Shown: positions 37,837-52,919 of the stretch, piece by piece | Layout of the letters: each line of letters opens with the position of its first letter | Numbering within the stretch: position 1 is the stretch's first letter | From: Helianthus annuus | Lineage: Eukaryota; Streptophyta; Magnoliopsida; Asterales; Asteraceae | Assembly (NCBI RefSeq): GCF_002127325.2 | Contig: NC_035435.2 | Span: 10,932,289 to 10,996,288, forward strand | Length of the DNA: 64,000 bases | Reading direction: 5' to 3' | The notes under the pieces: model-generated | The model's input: the letters and a program-made list of their open reading frames with translations, nothing else | The model's database searches: none | Told to the model about the DNA's origin: nothing | Made by a program: the position numbers and the translations under genes

Positions 37837-40407
37837 ATGGCTTCATCATTGAAGAACACGTCCACGGCGATGTCTGCAGTCACCTCATCACAGACCACTT
37901 TGCCTCCTCCACCGGCAGGATCTCAGAAAAATACTGAGAAGAGATCAACTCCCACTTTCTCTAAACCTCTATCTTCTTCTGCTATGAATTCTTCTATTCC
38001 CAGTACTAGTGATGTATTTGCTTTAATTTTGCAGATGAAGGATCGTATGCAGCGGCAGGATGAGACTAATGACAGGATCCTCAGGGAAATTGGAGACCTC
38101 AAAAGACAAAAGAAAGCGGCAGAGGATCATTCCCCACTGATGCCCAAATCCTTGAGCTTCGATACTCCAATGATCACTTCCCAGCCATCAGGGATCCCGG
38201 ACGTGCAAATCATAGGGGAGTCAAGAGGATCACATCTCAAGTCGGCAGCAATGACTCAGACATCAGGCTCACATTTTCAGCCAGTAGGATCCTATCCTCA
38301 GTACATGGGATCCTTCATGAATTCAGGAGCCTATCCGGGGGCACAGCAGTTTCAAGGATCCTACCTTGTTCCAGGATCATTCCAGGGCCAAGGATCCTCC
38401 TTTGTTCCAGGATCATCCCAGGTTCAAGGATCCTCCTTCATTCCAGGATCATCCCAGACACCAGGATCCTTCCAGATACCAGGATCCCTAAAAAGTTTGC
38501 AAACAGGAAGTCTAGATGTCCATCAAGGGGACTTCATTCCAATGCAGACCATTGCTTCCACTGGTCCCTCCGTTGTTCCAGAATCCCAGCAATATGGGTT
38601 CCCTAACTTGAACCTAATGGGAGGTAACACTTTAAATAATTATCCTACCACTAACCATGGATTCATGCAGGATACAGGTACCAATCATGCTATGGCCAGG
38701 GAGTTGCAGAAGCTAAAAGAGATGATCTCAAGTGTTCCAGGGGTAGTCAAGCCTATCCTAGAGATTGCAGATGGGAGCCACAAAGTATCTCGCTTTGCAC
38801 CACCAATTTGTGATGCAGAGGTACCCAAAAGGTTCCATATCCCTACCATGAAGCTGTATGATGGCACAACGGATCCAGAGGAGCATATAGCACAATACAG
38901 GGAGAGGATGGAGATCAATCCTATCCCAGAAAAGTTGAAGGAAGCATGCCTATGTAAAGGATTTGGATCTACTCTTACTGGATCAGCTCTTAAGTGGCTG
39001 CTAAGTCTTCCCCCCTACTCTATTACTTCATTTGCTAATTTAGTTAATTTATTCAATAACCAATTCTCTTGTAGCAGAAAATTTGAAAAATTAACTAGTG
39101 ATTTGTACAGGATAACTCAAAATCATAATGAATCATTAAGGGATTATATAACTAAATTTAGTAAAGAATCCTTGGACATTCCCAACTTGGATATGGCTAC
39201 GGCTGTTGAAGCCTTCAAGATGGGACTGCTTAAGGATTCATTATTCTATGATGATCTTGTTATGACACCATGCAGGAATCTAGATGAAGTAAGAACTCGA
39301 GCACTCAGGTTCATCCGGCTAGAGGATGACAAGAGGATCCAGGAGAGACAAGTAGGATCCTCAAAACAGGAGAAGCAAGGATCCTCCTTCAAGAACAACA
39401 AATTCAAATCCTACCATAGAAATGAGAACAAGAATGTGCATGCTGTTGACCAAGAAGAGGATGATGAAGAATATCCTCCAATCTCAGAATATTGTTTTTC
39501 CGTTGATAATCATGAACTAATCCTTGCAATGCAGAATCTAGGTGAAAAAGCTAGGTGGCCCAGGAAGAATGATAAACCATCCGGGACTAAAGACAAGTCA
39601 AAATGGTGTGCATACCATGAGGATTTCGGGCATCTAACTGAAGATTGCATAGCCTTAAGAAAAGAAATTGGATACCTGCTAAGCAAGGGGCATCTAAAAG
39701 AATTATTGGGAAGAAAAAAGCAAAGGACTCAGGATCCTGAAAGGATCCCCGAAAAAGCTCCAGCACCTCCGGCAAATGCACAAGTGATCAACTTTATATC
39801 CGGAGGATCAGACATCTGTGGTACATCCTTCTCGGCGGCCAAAAGACATGCAAAAGAATCAAAAATGGATAATGGTGAAAGGCCTATTAGAACATCAAGT
39901 GTCTCAGAAGGGAAGATGATAACATTTGATGAGGATGATCGCATTAACATTCAGGATCCTCACCATGATAGTTTAGTTATCACTCTCTTTATCTCTAACC
40001 ATTTTGTCCGCAGGATCCTTATTGATGGAGGGAGCTCAGTGAACATTATCCAGCTTGATGTTCTGAAGAAAATGGGTATCCCAGAATCAGACATCACACC
40101 GAGATCCTCCGTGCTTGTAGGATTCAGTGGAGAAACGAAGAAAACTCTGGGGGACATCAAACTCCCAATCTACGTGGAAGGGTTACATAATTATCAGAAA
40201 TTTTGTGTTATTGACTGTTTATCTTGTTGCAACGTTATCCTTGGCAGGCCTTGGATACATGATATGAAAGCAGTCCCATCCACCTACCATCAATGTGTGA
40301 AGCTCCCTAGCCCATGGGGGATAATCAAGATCGACAGTGATCAGCAGGAGGCTAAGGATTGTTATACCTCATCTATGAAGCCAACCTCGAAGCCAAGGGA
40401 GCAATAG
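37837..40407 (+). CDS. gag-pro: Gag-protease polyprotein of element B
   Basis: 856 residues from the first ATG (37837), 57 bp after the primer site. It builds the virus-like particle and cleaves the polyprotein in the cytoplasm. The N-terminal ~300 residues are low-complexity (Ser, Gly, Pro, Gln; VPGS(S/F)Q units at about 185-235). Then come the gag core (about 335-505), zinc knuckle CX2HX4HX4C (about 605-620) and protease LIDGGSSVNI (about 735). The catalytic triplet is DGG rather than D(T/S)G. The ORF ends at TAG 40405-40407 within CAA TAG CAA TTA, a leaky-stop context, so a fraction of ribosomes probably continue into pol (inference). Confidence 0.94.
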   Translation: MASSLKNTSTAMSAVTSSQTTLPPPPAGSQKNTEKRSTPTFSKPLSSSAMNSSIPSTSDVFALILQMKDRMQRQDETNDRILREIGDLKRQKKAAEDHSPLMPKSLSFDTPMITSQPSGIPDVQIIGESRGSHLKSAAMTQTSGSHFQPVGSYPQYMGSFMNSGAYPGAQQFQGSYLVPGSFQGQGSSFVPGSSQVQGSSFIPGSSQTPGSFQIPGSLKSLQTGSLDVHQGDFIPMQTIASTGPSVVPESQQYGFPNLNLMGGNTLNNYPTTNHGFMQDTGTNHAMARELQKLKEMISSVPGVVKPILEIADGSHKVSRFAPPICDAEVPKRFHIPTMKLYDGTTDPEEHIAQYRERMEINPIPEKLKEACLCKGFGSTLTGSALKWLLSLPPYSITSFANLVNLFNNQFSCSRKFEKLTSDLYRITQNHNESLRDYITKFSKESLDIPNLDMATAVEAFKMGLLKDSLFYDDLVMTPCRNLDEVRTRALRFIRLEDDKRIQERQVGSSKQEKQGSSFKNNKFKSYHRNENKNVHAVDQEEDDEEYPPISEYCFSVDNHELILAMQNLGEKARWPRKNDKPSGTKDKSKWCAYHEDFGHLTEDCIALRKEIGYLLSKGHLKELLGRKKQRTQDPERIPEKAPAPPANAQVINFISGGSDICGTSFSAAKRHAKESKMDNGERPIRTSSVSEGKMITFDEDDRINIQDPHHDSLVITLFISNHFVRRILIDGGSSVNIIQLDVLKKMGIPESDITPRSSVLVGFSGETKKTLGDIKLPIYVEGLHNYQKFCVIDCLSCCNVILGRPWIHDMKAVPSTYHQCVKLPSPWGIIKIDSDQQEAKDCYTSSMKPTSKPREQ

Positions 40408-43713
<3,306 letters not shown>

Positions 43714-45104
43714 ACATGATCCTTCAAGCATGTGATCCTCACACTGAAGTATCCTCGAAGGATCCCGATGATGTCAGTGATCCTTACTCTGGTAATGTCC
43801 TTATCTTAAAACATTTACATTTCCTTACTTTTTACCAAAGGATAAGGATCCCGTATCCTTCATCCTCTTCTCACGAACCATTTGAGTTATGATAGTTCAG
43901 GTATCTTCAGCATATCGTCAAAAGATCTTCAAGAGCAACGCAGATCCTTGGGCTTGTCCCCAGTTATCCTTGGGATTATCCCCAGTTTCCGCCAGCAGCG
44001 CACGATGATCCTGATATAGTTCACGTCTTTGGGACCAGTACCCACTTCCGGGGCTGACAACCTCATCGTACTGGCTATACCCAGGATCCTCCGTATAATG
44101 GTAGACGTACCATACATCTGTTCCTAAGGTTTCTAACGTTTTCACGTTAGCTAAGGTTTTGACATTTTCGTGTCACTAAGTTTGGATAGTCGCCAGTAAG
44201 GGCCATACTCCAGTTTACATACGATCCTTTGGGCTTGTCCCCAGTTATCCTTTGGGCTTGTCCCCAGTGATCCTCCGGGATCATTCTCAGTTATCCTTTG
44301 GGCATGTCCCCAGTTACTAATTTATTTCTTACATTGGCTTAGTCCCAAGTTGTGCTTCGTTTTTCAGGATTGTCAAAGGTGAAACACATAAGGATCCTTA
44401 ATCCTTATTATCCATCAAAATCTTATCTACGATTGTCTCGATTGAAGGTTAGGATCCTAACTTGGATCCTCAGGTATGATCCTTGACTATTTTGATTATA
44501 CTCATTATCCTAACCGACCCTTATACTTTGACAACCAAACCTATGATCCTTGAACTAAAGTACTTTGAAAATTTTCAATATCAGGATATTTGATCTGGGA
44601 TCATATCCTAAATTTGGATAACATATTTTCAACTCTTGCCACTTTAAACAAATATACTACAAAAACAATTGGAAACTAAAAAGATAAATAAAGGATAACA
44701 ACACAGGATAAGCCAGAAAGATTAAGGTTATATTATTAACAAAAGGATCATTAACCCTTTCAAAAAGTTGTCAAAATTGCCAACCCACATTTCTACCAGC
44801 AAAACGTGGCCCGTCCACATGGGTTGGCAAAGGGTGTCCATTGTCTATGCGGTCTTAGCATTGTGCAGGAAAGTAAAAGCGGCAGGATCACAAAGGCTTC
44901 ATCCCCCAAACAGAGGATCCCTCCACCTTTTGTAATCCTACCTATTGTTCGAAGGATCCAGGATCCTTTACCCTAAAAACTATTGTTCGAAGATTACAGA
45001 CCATAATTGTTCACAAACACCACTACCACAAAAAACCACTACCAATCCTAAAAAATTGGGCTCCGGCCTAGTCAACAATATCCATCATCGCCCAATCATG
45101 CAGC
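43714..45104. other. Post-pol spacer of element B
   Basis: No protein coding. It repeats the 23-bp unit (GGGCTTGTCCCCAGT) at about 43950-43985 and 44228-44315. On the minus strand: CTAACGT-GAAA-ACGTTAG (44133-44150), a GACAC-GAAA-ATGTC hairpin with one mismatched pair (about 44160-44174), and a hairpin at 44901-44918 whose loop side (TGTTTG) and 3' flank (GAAGCC) match the first hairpin series of element C. An 8-bp palindrome AAGGATCC-A-GGATCCTT is at 44952-44968. Very rich in GGATC/GATCC. Confidence 0.8.
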
Positions 45105-46720
45105 CTACTCCTTCGCTGCTCCATCACCACCAGCCTCTCCACCCTGATCCTTTTCAGCATCACCGCCTTCCAGCATGGGAATATCCTCAGCCTCATCCTC
45201 GTCCTCCAGGTCCGCCAGCCTTGCCTTCCAACCTTCAACGTCCCACGAGCTTTTGTCAAAGGTAGGATCCTGAGCCTCCTCAGCCATCTGAAGTTGTATC
45301 TTGTACATAGCAATTGCCGCGGAGACCTTGGCATCTTGGGTGATCTCCTGCTTCTCGTTATCCATATCGATCAACCTCTGAGCAGCCTCATCCTTCGTGG
45401 CCCGGAGTTCCTTCTCAAGATCCGCTATCTTGAGATCCTTAAGCACGCCCATTTGTTGAAGGTCGGCAATCTGGCTCTCTTGATCCTCAACATGGCCAAG
45501 ATAGGTCTCGATCTCGGCAAGTTTCTGCAAAGAGGGAAATAAGGTAAGTTCAGAACCGGATGATCCTCAAAGAAACAGGATACACAAACAGGATATTCGA
45601 AACGGATAACCAACAGGGGCAGTGATCCTTACCTCATTCACGTAGTCAAGGAATTGCTGACGGAGGAGGGGAAATCCTTGGAGATCTTCAGAGGTTTTCC
45701 TCTTTTTTCCCTTGCCCCGGATAGGTGCCTTGGGGGCTGAAACTGAAGGACTGGCAGCAGGAGCCTTCTTCCTCGAAGACTTGAGATCATCTATTCCAAA
45801 TTTAGAAGCAGATTTGACAGACCTGGCAGACTTTCCAGCACCTACACAATCAAAAAACAAGATAAGTTGCTTTATTAATCAAACAATCCTACATATAATT
45901 TATTTTCTATAAGGATACTTACTTGACATAGTGGCAGATGCAGAGGATACTTCTTGAGAATCTTGGACGGTGACTTGGAAACTTCTGACTTCAGGATTAA
46001 GCTTTTTAAAAGCTAGGACTCTCTCTTTTGCAGCAGGGCTTAATTTCAGATGAGCAATGGATATAGCTGCACAAGAGATAAAAAGAGATGTTAGTGATCC
46101 TCATTATATGAGACAGGGCCGATAGTGATCCTTCGAGGATCCTCTATCCTACCATGAGTGGCCCATTCCTTGGGCAGATCCTTCCCATCCGGGATGGAAT
46201 CCCTCCTAACAAAGAAAAAGCGACGCTTCCAGTTTGTATCGTTCTTAGTGACCTTGAAGACAGGATGATCCTCCCCGGCTTTCCGTTTCAACAAATACCG
46301 GTGAGAACCAAAGGTGGTGAGATCATAAAACTCAGCTAACTCCGCCATCCCCAGATCAATCCCTTCCTGCTCGATGACCCTCTCAAAGGTATACAGAACC
46401 CTCCAGATCATCGGCATAGCTTGGATATATGAGATGCCGGTTAAGGAAAAGAAAGATTGGGTGAACGATGGAAAAGGATATGAATACCCTATGGTGAATG
46501 GAGTAGCAGGAAAAGCCACCCAGGTATTCGAAACAGAGTCACTCAGAGCGGTAGGTGTGAAGGACTTGAAAACAGCATTCGCCGGAAAGCAATGACGAAT
46601 TTTGTCTATGTGAACATCAGTAAAGCAGCACCTCTCCGTAGGAGAATCCTTGATAATCCCCTGGCTTTTTAAGGGACTATCCTTCTTGGAATCCTTGTGT
46701 GGAGAATTCCGGAGCAACAT
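45105..46720 (-). CDS. Antisense gene of element B (putative gypsy-type transposon domain), four exons
   Basis: Model on the minus strand: exons 46720-46153, 46066-45923, 45841-45633 and 45524-45105. All introns are GT..AG, giving an open frame of 446 residues. Exon 1 is 568 bp, exactly as in element C, and the phases of all three junctions agree. Exon 1: FPANAVFKSF, YPFPSFTQSFFSL, MPMIWRVL, FFFVRRDSIPDG. Exon 3: basic KGKKRKTS. Exon 4: coiled coil (QIADLQ...DLEKELRATKDEA), SSWDVEGWKARL, acidic tail. A TATA box TATAAATAG lies 150 bp upstream of the ATG (46870-46878). It is transcribed toward pol. The role is unknown; conservation of the splice pattern in two families argues that the protein is used. 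Confidence 0.82.
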
Positions 46721-46869
46721 ATTTGTGACGGGACGGAAACAGAGTTGGAGCAGAAAACAGAGCAAAGAGAAAAAAGAGAGAAAGAGAAGAATACCTGATC
46801 AATCTTCGGTGCAGAATATAAAGGGAGTGTATCTTGAATTTAAATACAAACTGACCCTCACCCTATCTC

Positions 46870-46878
46870 CTATTTATA
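46870..46878 (-). promoter_or_regulatory. TATA box for the antisense gene of element B
   Basis: TATAAATAG on the minus strand, 150 bp before the ATG at 46720 and within the ~300 bp between that gene and the 3' LTR, so the gene appears to have its own promoter rather than using the LTR. Confidence 0.6.
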
Positions 46879-47035
46879 ATCATGATCTGCAGGGATTGTC
46901 ACATCTATGACGTGATGATCGCAACGGCTAGTCCATGTGTAACGGCTAGTTATTCGGAGTCGCCCGTTAGAGATAAGATCGAAACAAAATATAACTCGTC
47001 TATTTACAATTAACTCCTTATATTTTGGGGGCAAT

Positions 47036-47763
47036 TGTTAGGGCTGGATTTTTATTATAGGTGATCCTTATACGTGATCCTAACCAGTGATCCTTGTTTC
47101 TTTGACAGACAGTGATCCTCAGCAGGACTTCAGGATCAGGATCACGGGACATTATAGTGATCCTCATACTAACGGCCACTTCCGCTTAATACAATATTGT
47201 TTTGCAGGAACATCTAGCAGGATACGCTCTAGGCATCATGATCAAGGGACGCGTCTACACAATTATGGCAAGAGCTTAATTGAAGATAGACGTTGCACAA
47301 GATATGGAAACTCGGCTTGATTTATGGGCGGCTATTTAGGCTAGATTGTATCTCATTTCTAAAGGGGTAATGAGCTGAATATTAGTTTAGCTACCTAAAA
47401 TAGGTCACCTACACTTGTATAAATACCACTCTCCGTCATTTGGAAGAGGACACACGACATACAACACAACTCTCACACACTTAGACACTCGAAACAATAG
47501 TGATCCTTGTACTCAGCTCATTATCATCCAAAGTTGTAACTATATTTTTCTTATATTGAAGTTGGTGATCGGTAGTTGCCATCACCCGAGGTTTTTTATG
47601 CCGGAGATCATACATTGATCAAGGGCTTTTTCCTCGTATAAATCATTGTGTCTTTGCATCTTTATCACAGAAGTGATCCTTTACTTTCATAATTAACCAA
47701 GCATCATACCCCGTTTACATAAAGTTTGGTTACATTATCCTTGTGTGATTTTTGACCAAAACA
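47036..47763 (+). repeat. 3' LTR of element B
   Basis: 728 bp, preceded by the polypurine tract and followed by the AATCC duplication. TATA box at 47418-47425. Confidence 0.96.
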
Positions 47764-49101
47764 AATCCTATGTGTTTCAAAATAATGTCTAAGCTTTGTT
47801 GATGCCATTACTAGAGCCAGTATTAGTTTTTCTAGGTGAGAATATCTAGTTTCAGCATGTAACAAACTTTTGCTAACATAATAAACAGGATACTGCTGAC
47901 CTTCGTGATCCTTTACGAGTACTGCACTTACTGCATTCCCTGATACTGCCAGATACAAGGATAATGGTTCACCATCCTCAGGCTTCATCAATAGAGGTGC
48001 GGTTGAGAGATACTGCTTCAAATCCTGCAGGGCTGCTTCATGCTTCTCACCCCATTCAAATTTCTTGTTCTTCTTCAGGATATCATAAAAGTCTTTGCAT
48101 TTTTCTGAGGATCTCGAGATAAACCTGTTTAAAGCTGCTACTCGGCCTGTCAATCTTTGTACGTCCTTCATATTTGAGGGTGATTTTATATCCAGGATAG
48201 CTTTGATCTGCTCTGGGCTTGCTTCTATTCCTCTTTTGGTTACCATATATCCTAGAAATTTTCCTGCCCCCACTCCAAAATGGCACTTTGCAGGGTTCAG
48301 CTTCATGTTATACTTGTCCAGGATATCAAATGCTTCCTTAATATCCTGGAGGTGATCCTGAGCTTTCTTTGATTTTACCACCATATCGTCAATGTACACC
48401 TCCATGGTGTCCCCCAGTTTGTCTTTGAACATCATGTTTACCAATCTTTGGTATGTCGCACCTGCATTTTTCAAACCAAAAGGCATAGCTGTATAACAAT
48501 AAATACCTGTTGGTGTCATAAAGGCAGTATCCTCCTGGTCAGAAGGCTCCATTTGGATCTGTTGAAATCCTGAGGATGCGTCCATGAAGGTCAGCATTTC
48601 ATGCTCGGCAGTGGCATCTACCATTGCATCAATGTGAGGGAGAGGAAATGGGTCTTTAGGACAAGCTTTGTTCAAGTCTGTGTAGTCTACACAAACTCTC
48701 CATTTCCCATTTTTCTTCTGTACCACAACCACGTTTGCTAGCCACCTCGGGAACTTAACTTCTCTGATCATCCTGGACTTCAATAATCTCTCAACTTCCT
48801 CTTGGATAATTGCATTCCGCTCAGGGGCGAATTTTCTTCTCTTTTGTTGTATAGGCTTGAACGACCTGTCAATTCCAAGCTTGTGAGTAATAATGTCTTT
48901 AGATATACCTGTCATATCCTCATGCTTCCATGCAAACGTTGACATCCTGCATTTCAAAAAGTTAACTAATTGTTCTTCAATATCCTGAGGGATATTGGTT
49001 CCCACGAGCACCGAAATATCGGGATTATCCTGGTCCAGGATAATTTTCTTCACATACTGCTCCGGATCCTCCACGATATCCTGGGCCCGCGTCTTTAATT
49101 G
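47764..49101 (-). CDS. pol: Pol of element C, N-terminal part (reverse transcriptase, gypsy RNase H)
   Basis: In frame with C gag-pro after TAG 49102-49104. Reverse transcriptase motifs: VCVDYTDLNKACPKD, FMDASSGFQQIQM, MPFGLKNAGATYQRL and YIDD (VYIDDMVVKS). RNase H starts near SLYLAVSGNAVSAVLVKD. It is cut at the AATCC target site (47764-47768) by the 3' LTR of element B. Residues read past that point into the LTR are not part of the protein. Confidence 0.92.
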
Positions 49102-50305
49102 CTATGCTGTACTAGGTTTGGTTGAGGATTTCATCGAGGATGAGTAGCATTCCTTCGCCTCCTGCTGATCACTGTTGATCTTGACAACCCCCCAAGGGGT
49201 AGGGATCTTGATGCATTGGTGATACGTTGATGGAACGGCCTTCATATCGTGGATCCAAGGTCTTCCTAGGATGATGTTATAGCATGATAGAGAATCCATC
49301 ACACAAAAACGTTGCATCTTGTTGACTCCTTCAACATATACTGGCAGCCTTATCTCTCCCACTGTGTTCCTAGCTTCTCCACTGAAACCAACGAGCACAG
49401 TAGACTTCGAAGTGATATCCATCGGAGATACATTCATCCTCTTCAGAGTCTCCAGTTGTATTATGTTGACGGAGCTGCCATTATCAACCAATATCTTGCG
49501 TACAAAATGGTTAGCCACATATAATGTTATTACCAGAGCATCATGGTGAGGATCCTGGACAGTATCCCTATCATCTGCATCAAAAGTGATCACTTTGTCA
49601 GTTGTGAGCGTAGTCATCCTGATAGGTTTGTCTCCCCTCTCGGCCTTAGCTTCCTTTGCATGTCTCTTGGCCGCCGAATACGAAGTTCCGCAAATGTCGG
49701 ATCCTCCTGAAATGAAGTTGATTATCTTAGCATCGGCGGGAGGTGATGCCGCTCGCTCAGGATCCTTCTCAGTATCCTGACCCTTATTCTTCTTCTTCCC
49801 TAAGAGATCTTTCAAATATCCCTTGCTTAGAAGGTAGCTGATTTCTTTCCTCAGAGCGATGCAATCCTCAGTCATATGTCCAAAATCTTCATGGAAAGCA
49901 CACCATTTTGACTTGTCTTTCCAATCTGCTTTTTGTTGATTCTTCCGAGGCCACCTGGCTTTATCTCCCAAACCCTGCATAGCATACATTAGTTCAGGTA
50001 TATTAACAGAAAAACAATATTCAGATAATTCAGGATATTCTTCAGGATCCTCGTCTTCAACAGCATTCACTCTCTTGTTATCATTTCTGCCATATGGCTT
50101 AGAGCGATATGGTCTATATGAGGATTCTGATTTCCTGTTAGTCGATTCATATGTCGAGGATGCATTCATCTTTTCTTGCATTTTTCTGTCATCCTCTAAC
50201 CGAATATATCTTAGAGCCCTGTTTCGGGCTTCATCCAGGTTCCTGCATGGGTTCATCACAAGGTCTTGATAGAGTTGAGAATCCTTTTGCAGCTCCATCT
50301 TGAAA
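49102..50305 (-). CDS. gag-pro: Gag-protease of element C, C-terminal part
   Basis: Capsid C-terminus (NPCRNLDEARNRALRYIRLEDD), variant zinc knuckle WCAFHEDFGHMTEDC (CX2HX4HX4C), and a protease with LVDNGSSVNI, i.e. DNG instead of D(T/S)G. It ends at TAG 49102-49104 (ACA GCA TAG CAA TTA), and pol follows in the same frame. The right boundary is the TGAAA target duplication (50301-50305) of element D. Confidence 0.9.
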
Positions 50306-52858
50306 TGTCACACCCCCAAAATCCCACCTGCGGAGTACTACCGCTTGGAGGCGTGACTGACCAGGATCCAGCCACCAATCATACTGAACAAGCATATAAA
50401 CAGTTATAAAAGTTTAACCAATACGATTGGTGTTTCAAAACAAACAAGTTTAAGTTGCAAGCGGAAGCATAAGTCTTAAAGTTAAAACATAAGTTCAAAT
50501 GGATTCAAGTTTAACATAGTACGCAGCAATTCGTGTCCCACAACGACTCTCCTCCATGCAAGCTCCAGCTGAGTACCTATGGTCCTGCAAAGCATGTAGT
50601 AACGAGTCAACAACTAGTTGAGTGAGTTCATAGTTGGGTGTTCGTTTTAGTCATTTCGAAAACAGTTTCCTTTAACTGGCATCCTGCCGTGGGGGTTACC
50701 CCATAGTTTAAAACGTGACTTGTTCATTCCCAGTTACTCCGGCGTCCCAGCCGTGGGGGCTACCCCATGTTAGTTATCAGGCATTTCGGCCGTGGGGGCT
50801 ACCCCATGCGTACACTAGACCCGTTACCATATCGACTGCTGACTGTAGTCATGTTTATGTGCCCTGAAAACATCAATGTCTATCATCATTGACGTGCCCC
50901 AGATCCATTAGTTCACGCCCGTCCTCTGCGGCACGGTGTGAGGTTTGTCAGACCTAAATAGCGCTATCTAACTAATGACCCGCTCGCCATTGGCCCGGCG
51001 ATTAAGTCGATACAAAAAGGAGGGACTTCGTGATAGAGTTTTGGTCTAGTACGAGTTATCCGTCCATCCGGACGAGGAATCACATTCCTGAACCATAGAC
51101 GTCCTACCCAAGGAGGACGAGGAACCCACGTTCCTTAACCCCGTTCCCAACCCAGGGAACCCCATGCTTTGTGGAGGGTGTGAACTCACCTTGGTTTGCT
51201 CGGTAGTAACACAGAAAGGTCAATCAAGTCGCAAGTAGTCAATTACGTCCTAACATAGATACCACTTATAATCAGATTCAAACCAAGCAGTGCACGTACA
51301 AGTAGTAGTCATGGTATACAGTTATATCATGGTAGTTTCAACAACAGTGCACAACATAATCAGTTAACAGTAGCACGTATAGGTATAGCCCATCTGTTCA
51401 GCCCAAATCACTTAAGCCCAAGACACGCATAAAATAGTTAACACGGAAGTCCACAAGGCCGGCCCATTAACCATGGCCCGTAACTAAGCAAGTCCAATAA
51501 GCGTGGTCTCGAGTCGCAACCTGACTCGCAAGCATGGTTTCGAGTCATGTTGTTTGTGCTGATCATAGGTGGTTGCGAGTCGCAACCTATGTCGCAACCG
51601 TGGTCTCGGCTTGTCATGTTTTGGTCTCGAGTCGCAACGGGACTCGTAACCTGTGTCGCAACCTGTGGTCTCGGTTCATCATGCTGTGGTTGCGAGTCGT
51701 AACCAGGTGTTCTCGACTCGCAACTGGTGTCGCAACGTGGAGGTTTCGAGTCGCAACCAGGGGTCTCGACTCCCCAACAGTTGCTGATTCTGCACAGTTG
51801 TACTATCCAATAGGATTTGAATGTCATGCAACACAAATATTGTACTATCCACTAAAACATGTTTTGTTGTCTAACAATTACCAAAAACGGATCAAACAAT
51901 TCAGATTTCAAACATTCAAACCACATTCATATCATATTCAACAAGTTCTTCATATATTCAAGTCATGTTCATCAAGTTCTTCAACATTCATGACATAAAT
52001 AACCCTTATTCAAACAAGATTATGAACCACAATGCAACACACTTAAACATAACACCATAAACTCGGCTTTATACTAAGCCGATTACATGATATATGTAAA
52101 CCGGTTTCATGAACATTAATAACTAGTAGTTTAAACTTCATTTAAACACAAGGTATCATCACCTATCATGCAATATATCCGAAATCAAGACATGTTAACC
52201 GGTTCCTCACAATCATGCCTATAATCTCATCTTTTGACAACAAATAGCTATTTTCTATCAAACAAACATCTTGATAAACAACCATCTCATGTAAAAACAA
52301 CTTAGTAAGCAAACATAATGTCATAATATCACCAATCCAAGCACAAAACACAACAAAGATTACTAACCGGTTGAGAGATGGGAAAGGTGAACTCTAATGT
52401 CGATTTCCAAGCTTGAACCGAAGATCCTAGTGCCAACCGATTGGATCCGAGAATGGGGGAGTGTGCTTGTGTTCTTAGGGTTTTAGTAGGAGAGTGTGTA
52501 GAGGAGGGTGAGTGTGGTTGTCCAAAGAGTGGTAAGGTTGACAAGGAGTATGATATATATACTAGCTCCACAAGGTGCACCCTAAAGGGCTTATAAGTCG
52601 GCTAAGGGGTTTACGGCCCATTTGGCCCAACCGGCCACTATTCACTCGAGACCTCATGGTCTCGAGTCGGGTCCTTGTCGTCTCGAGTTGGGTTCTCGGC
52701 TCACATAATATACATACATATATACCATACGTACAAGCAAGCACATAGTCACATAAAATGTTCACTTATGTCATTACATTAACAAGTTACTAGTCACGAA
52801 ATGTTTCAAGCAAGTTACATCAAGATACAAGAAAGGTTCTAAATTTCGAGTTGTCACA
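50306..52858 (-). repeat. 3' LTR of element D
   Basis: 2553 bp; in sense TGTGACAACTCG...GGGGGTGTGACA. Promoter-like TATATATATC (sense) near 52552-52561. Sense U3 holds a cluster of GTCGCAAC-type repeats (51505-51780). R/U5 holds three TGGGGG(T/C)TACCCCA imperfect palindromes (about 50694-50810) and is homologous to the solo LTR at 12908-15898. Confidence 0.93.
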
Positions 52859-52919
52859 TCATCCCCAAGTTGAAAGAAATTTCGTCCCGAAATTTGATGG
52901 CACTCACTAAGGAAGCTAG

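Noticed and set aside
45105..46765. Minus-strand ORFs in element B as separate small genes
   Set aside because: They join by GT..AG introns into one four-exon frame that parallels element C, so I report one gene.
51534..51998. Plus-strand ORF of 154 codons inside the D LTR
   Set aside because: It runs through the GTCGCAAC repeat cluster of the LTR; composition is repeat-driven and there is no homologous frame in the related solo LTR.
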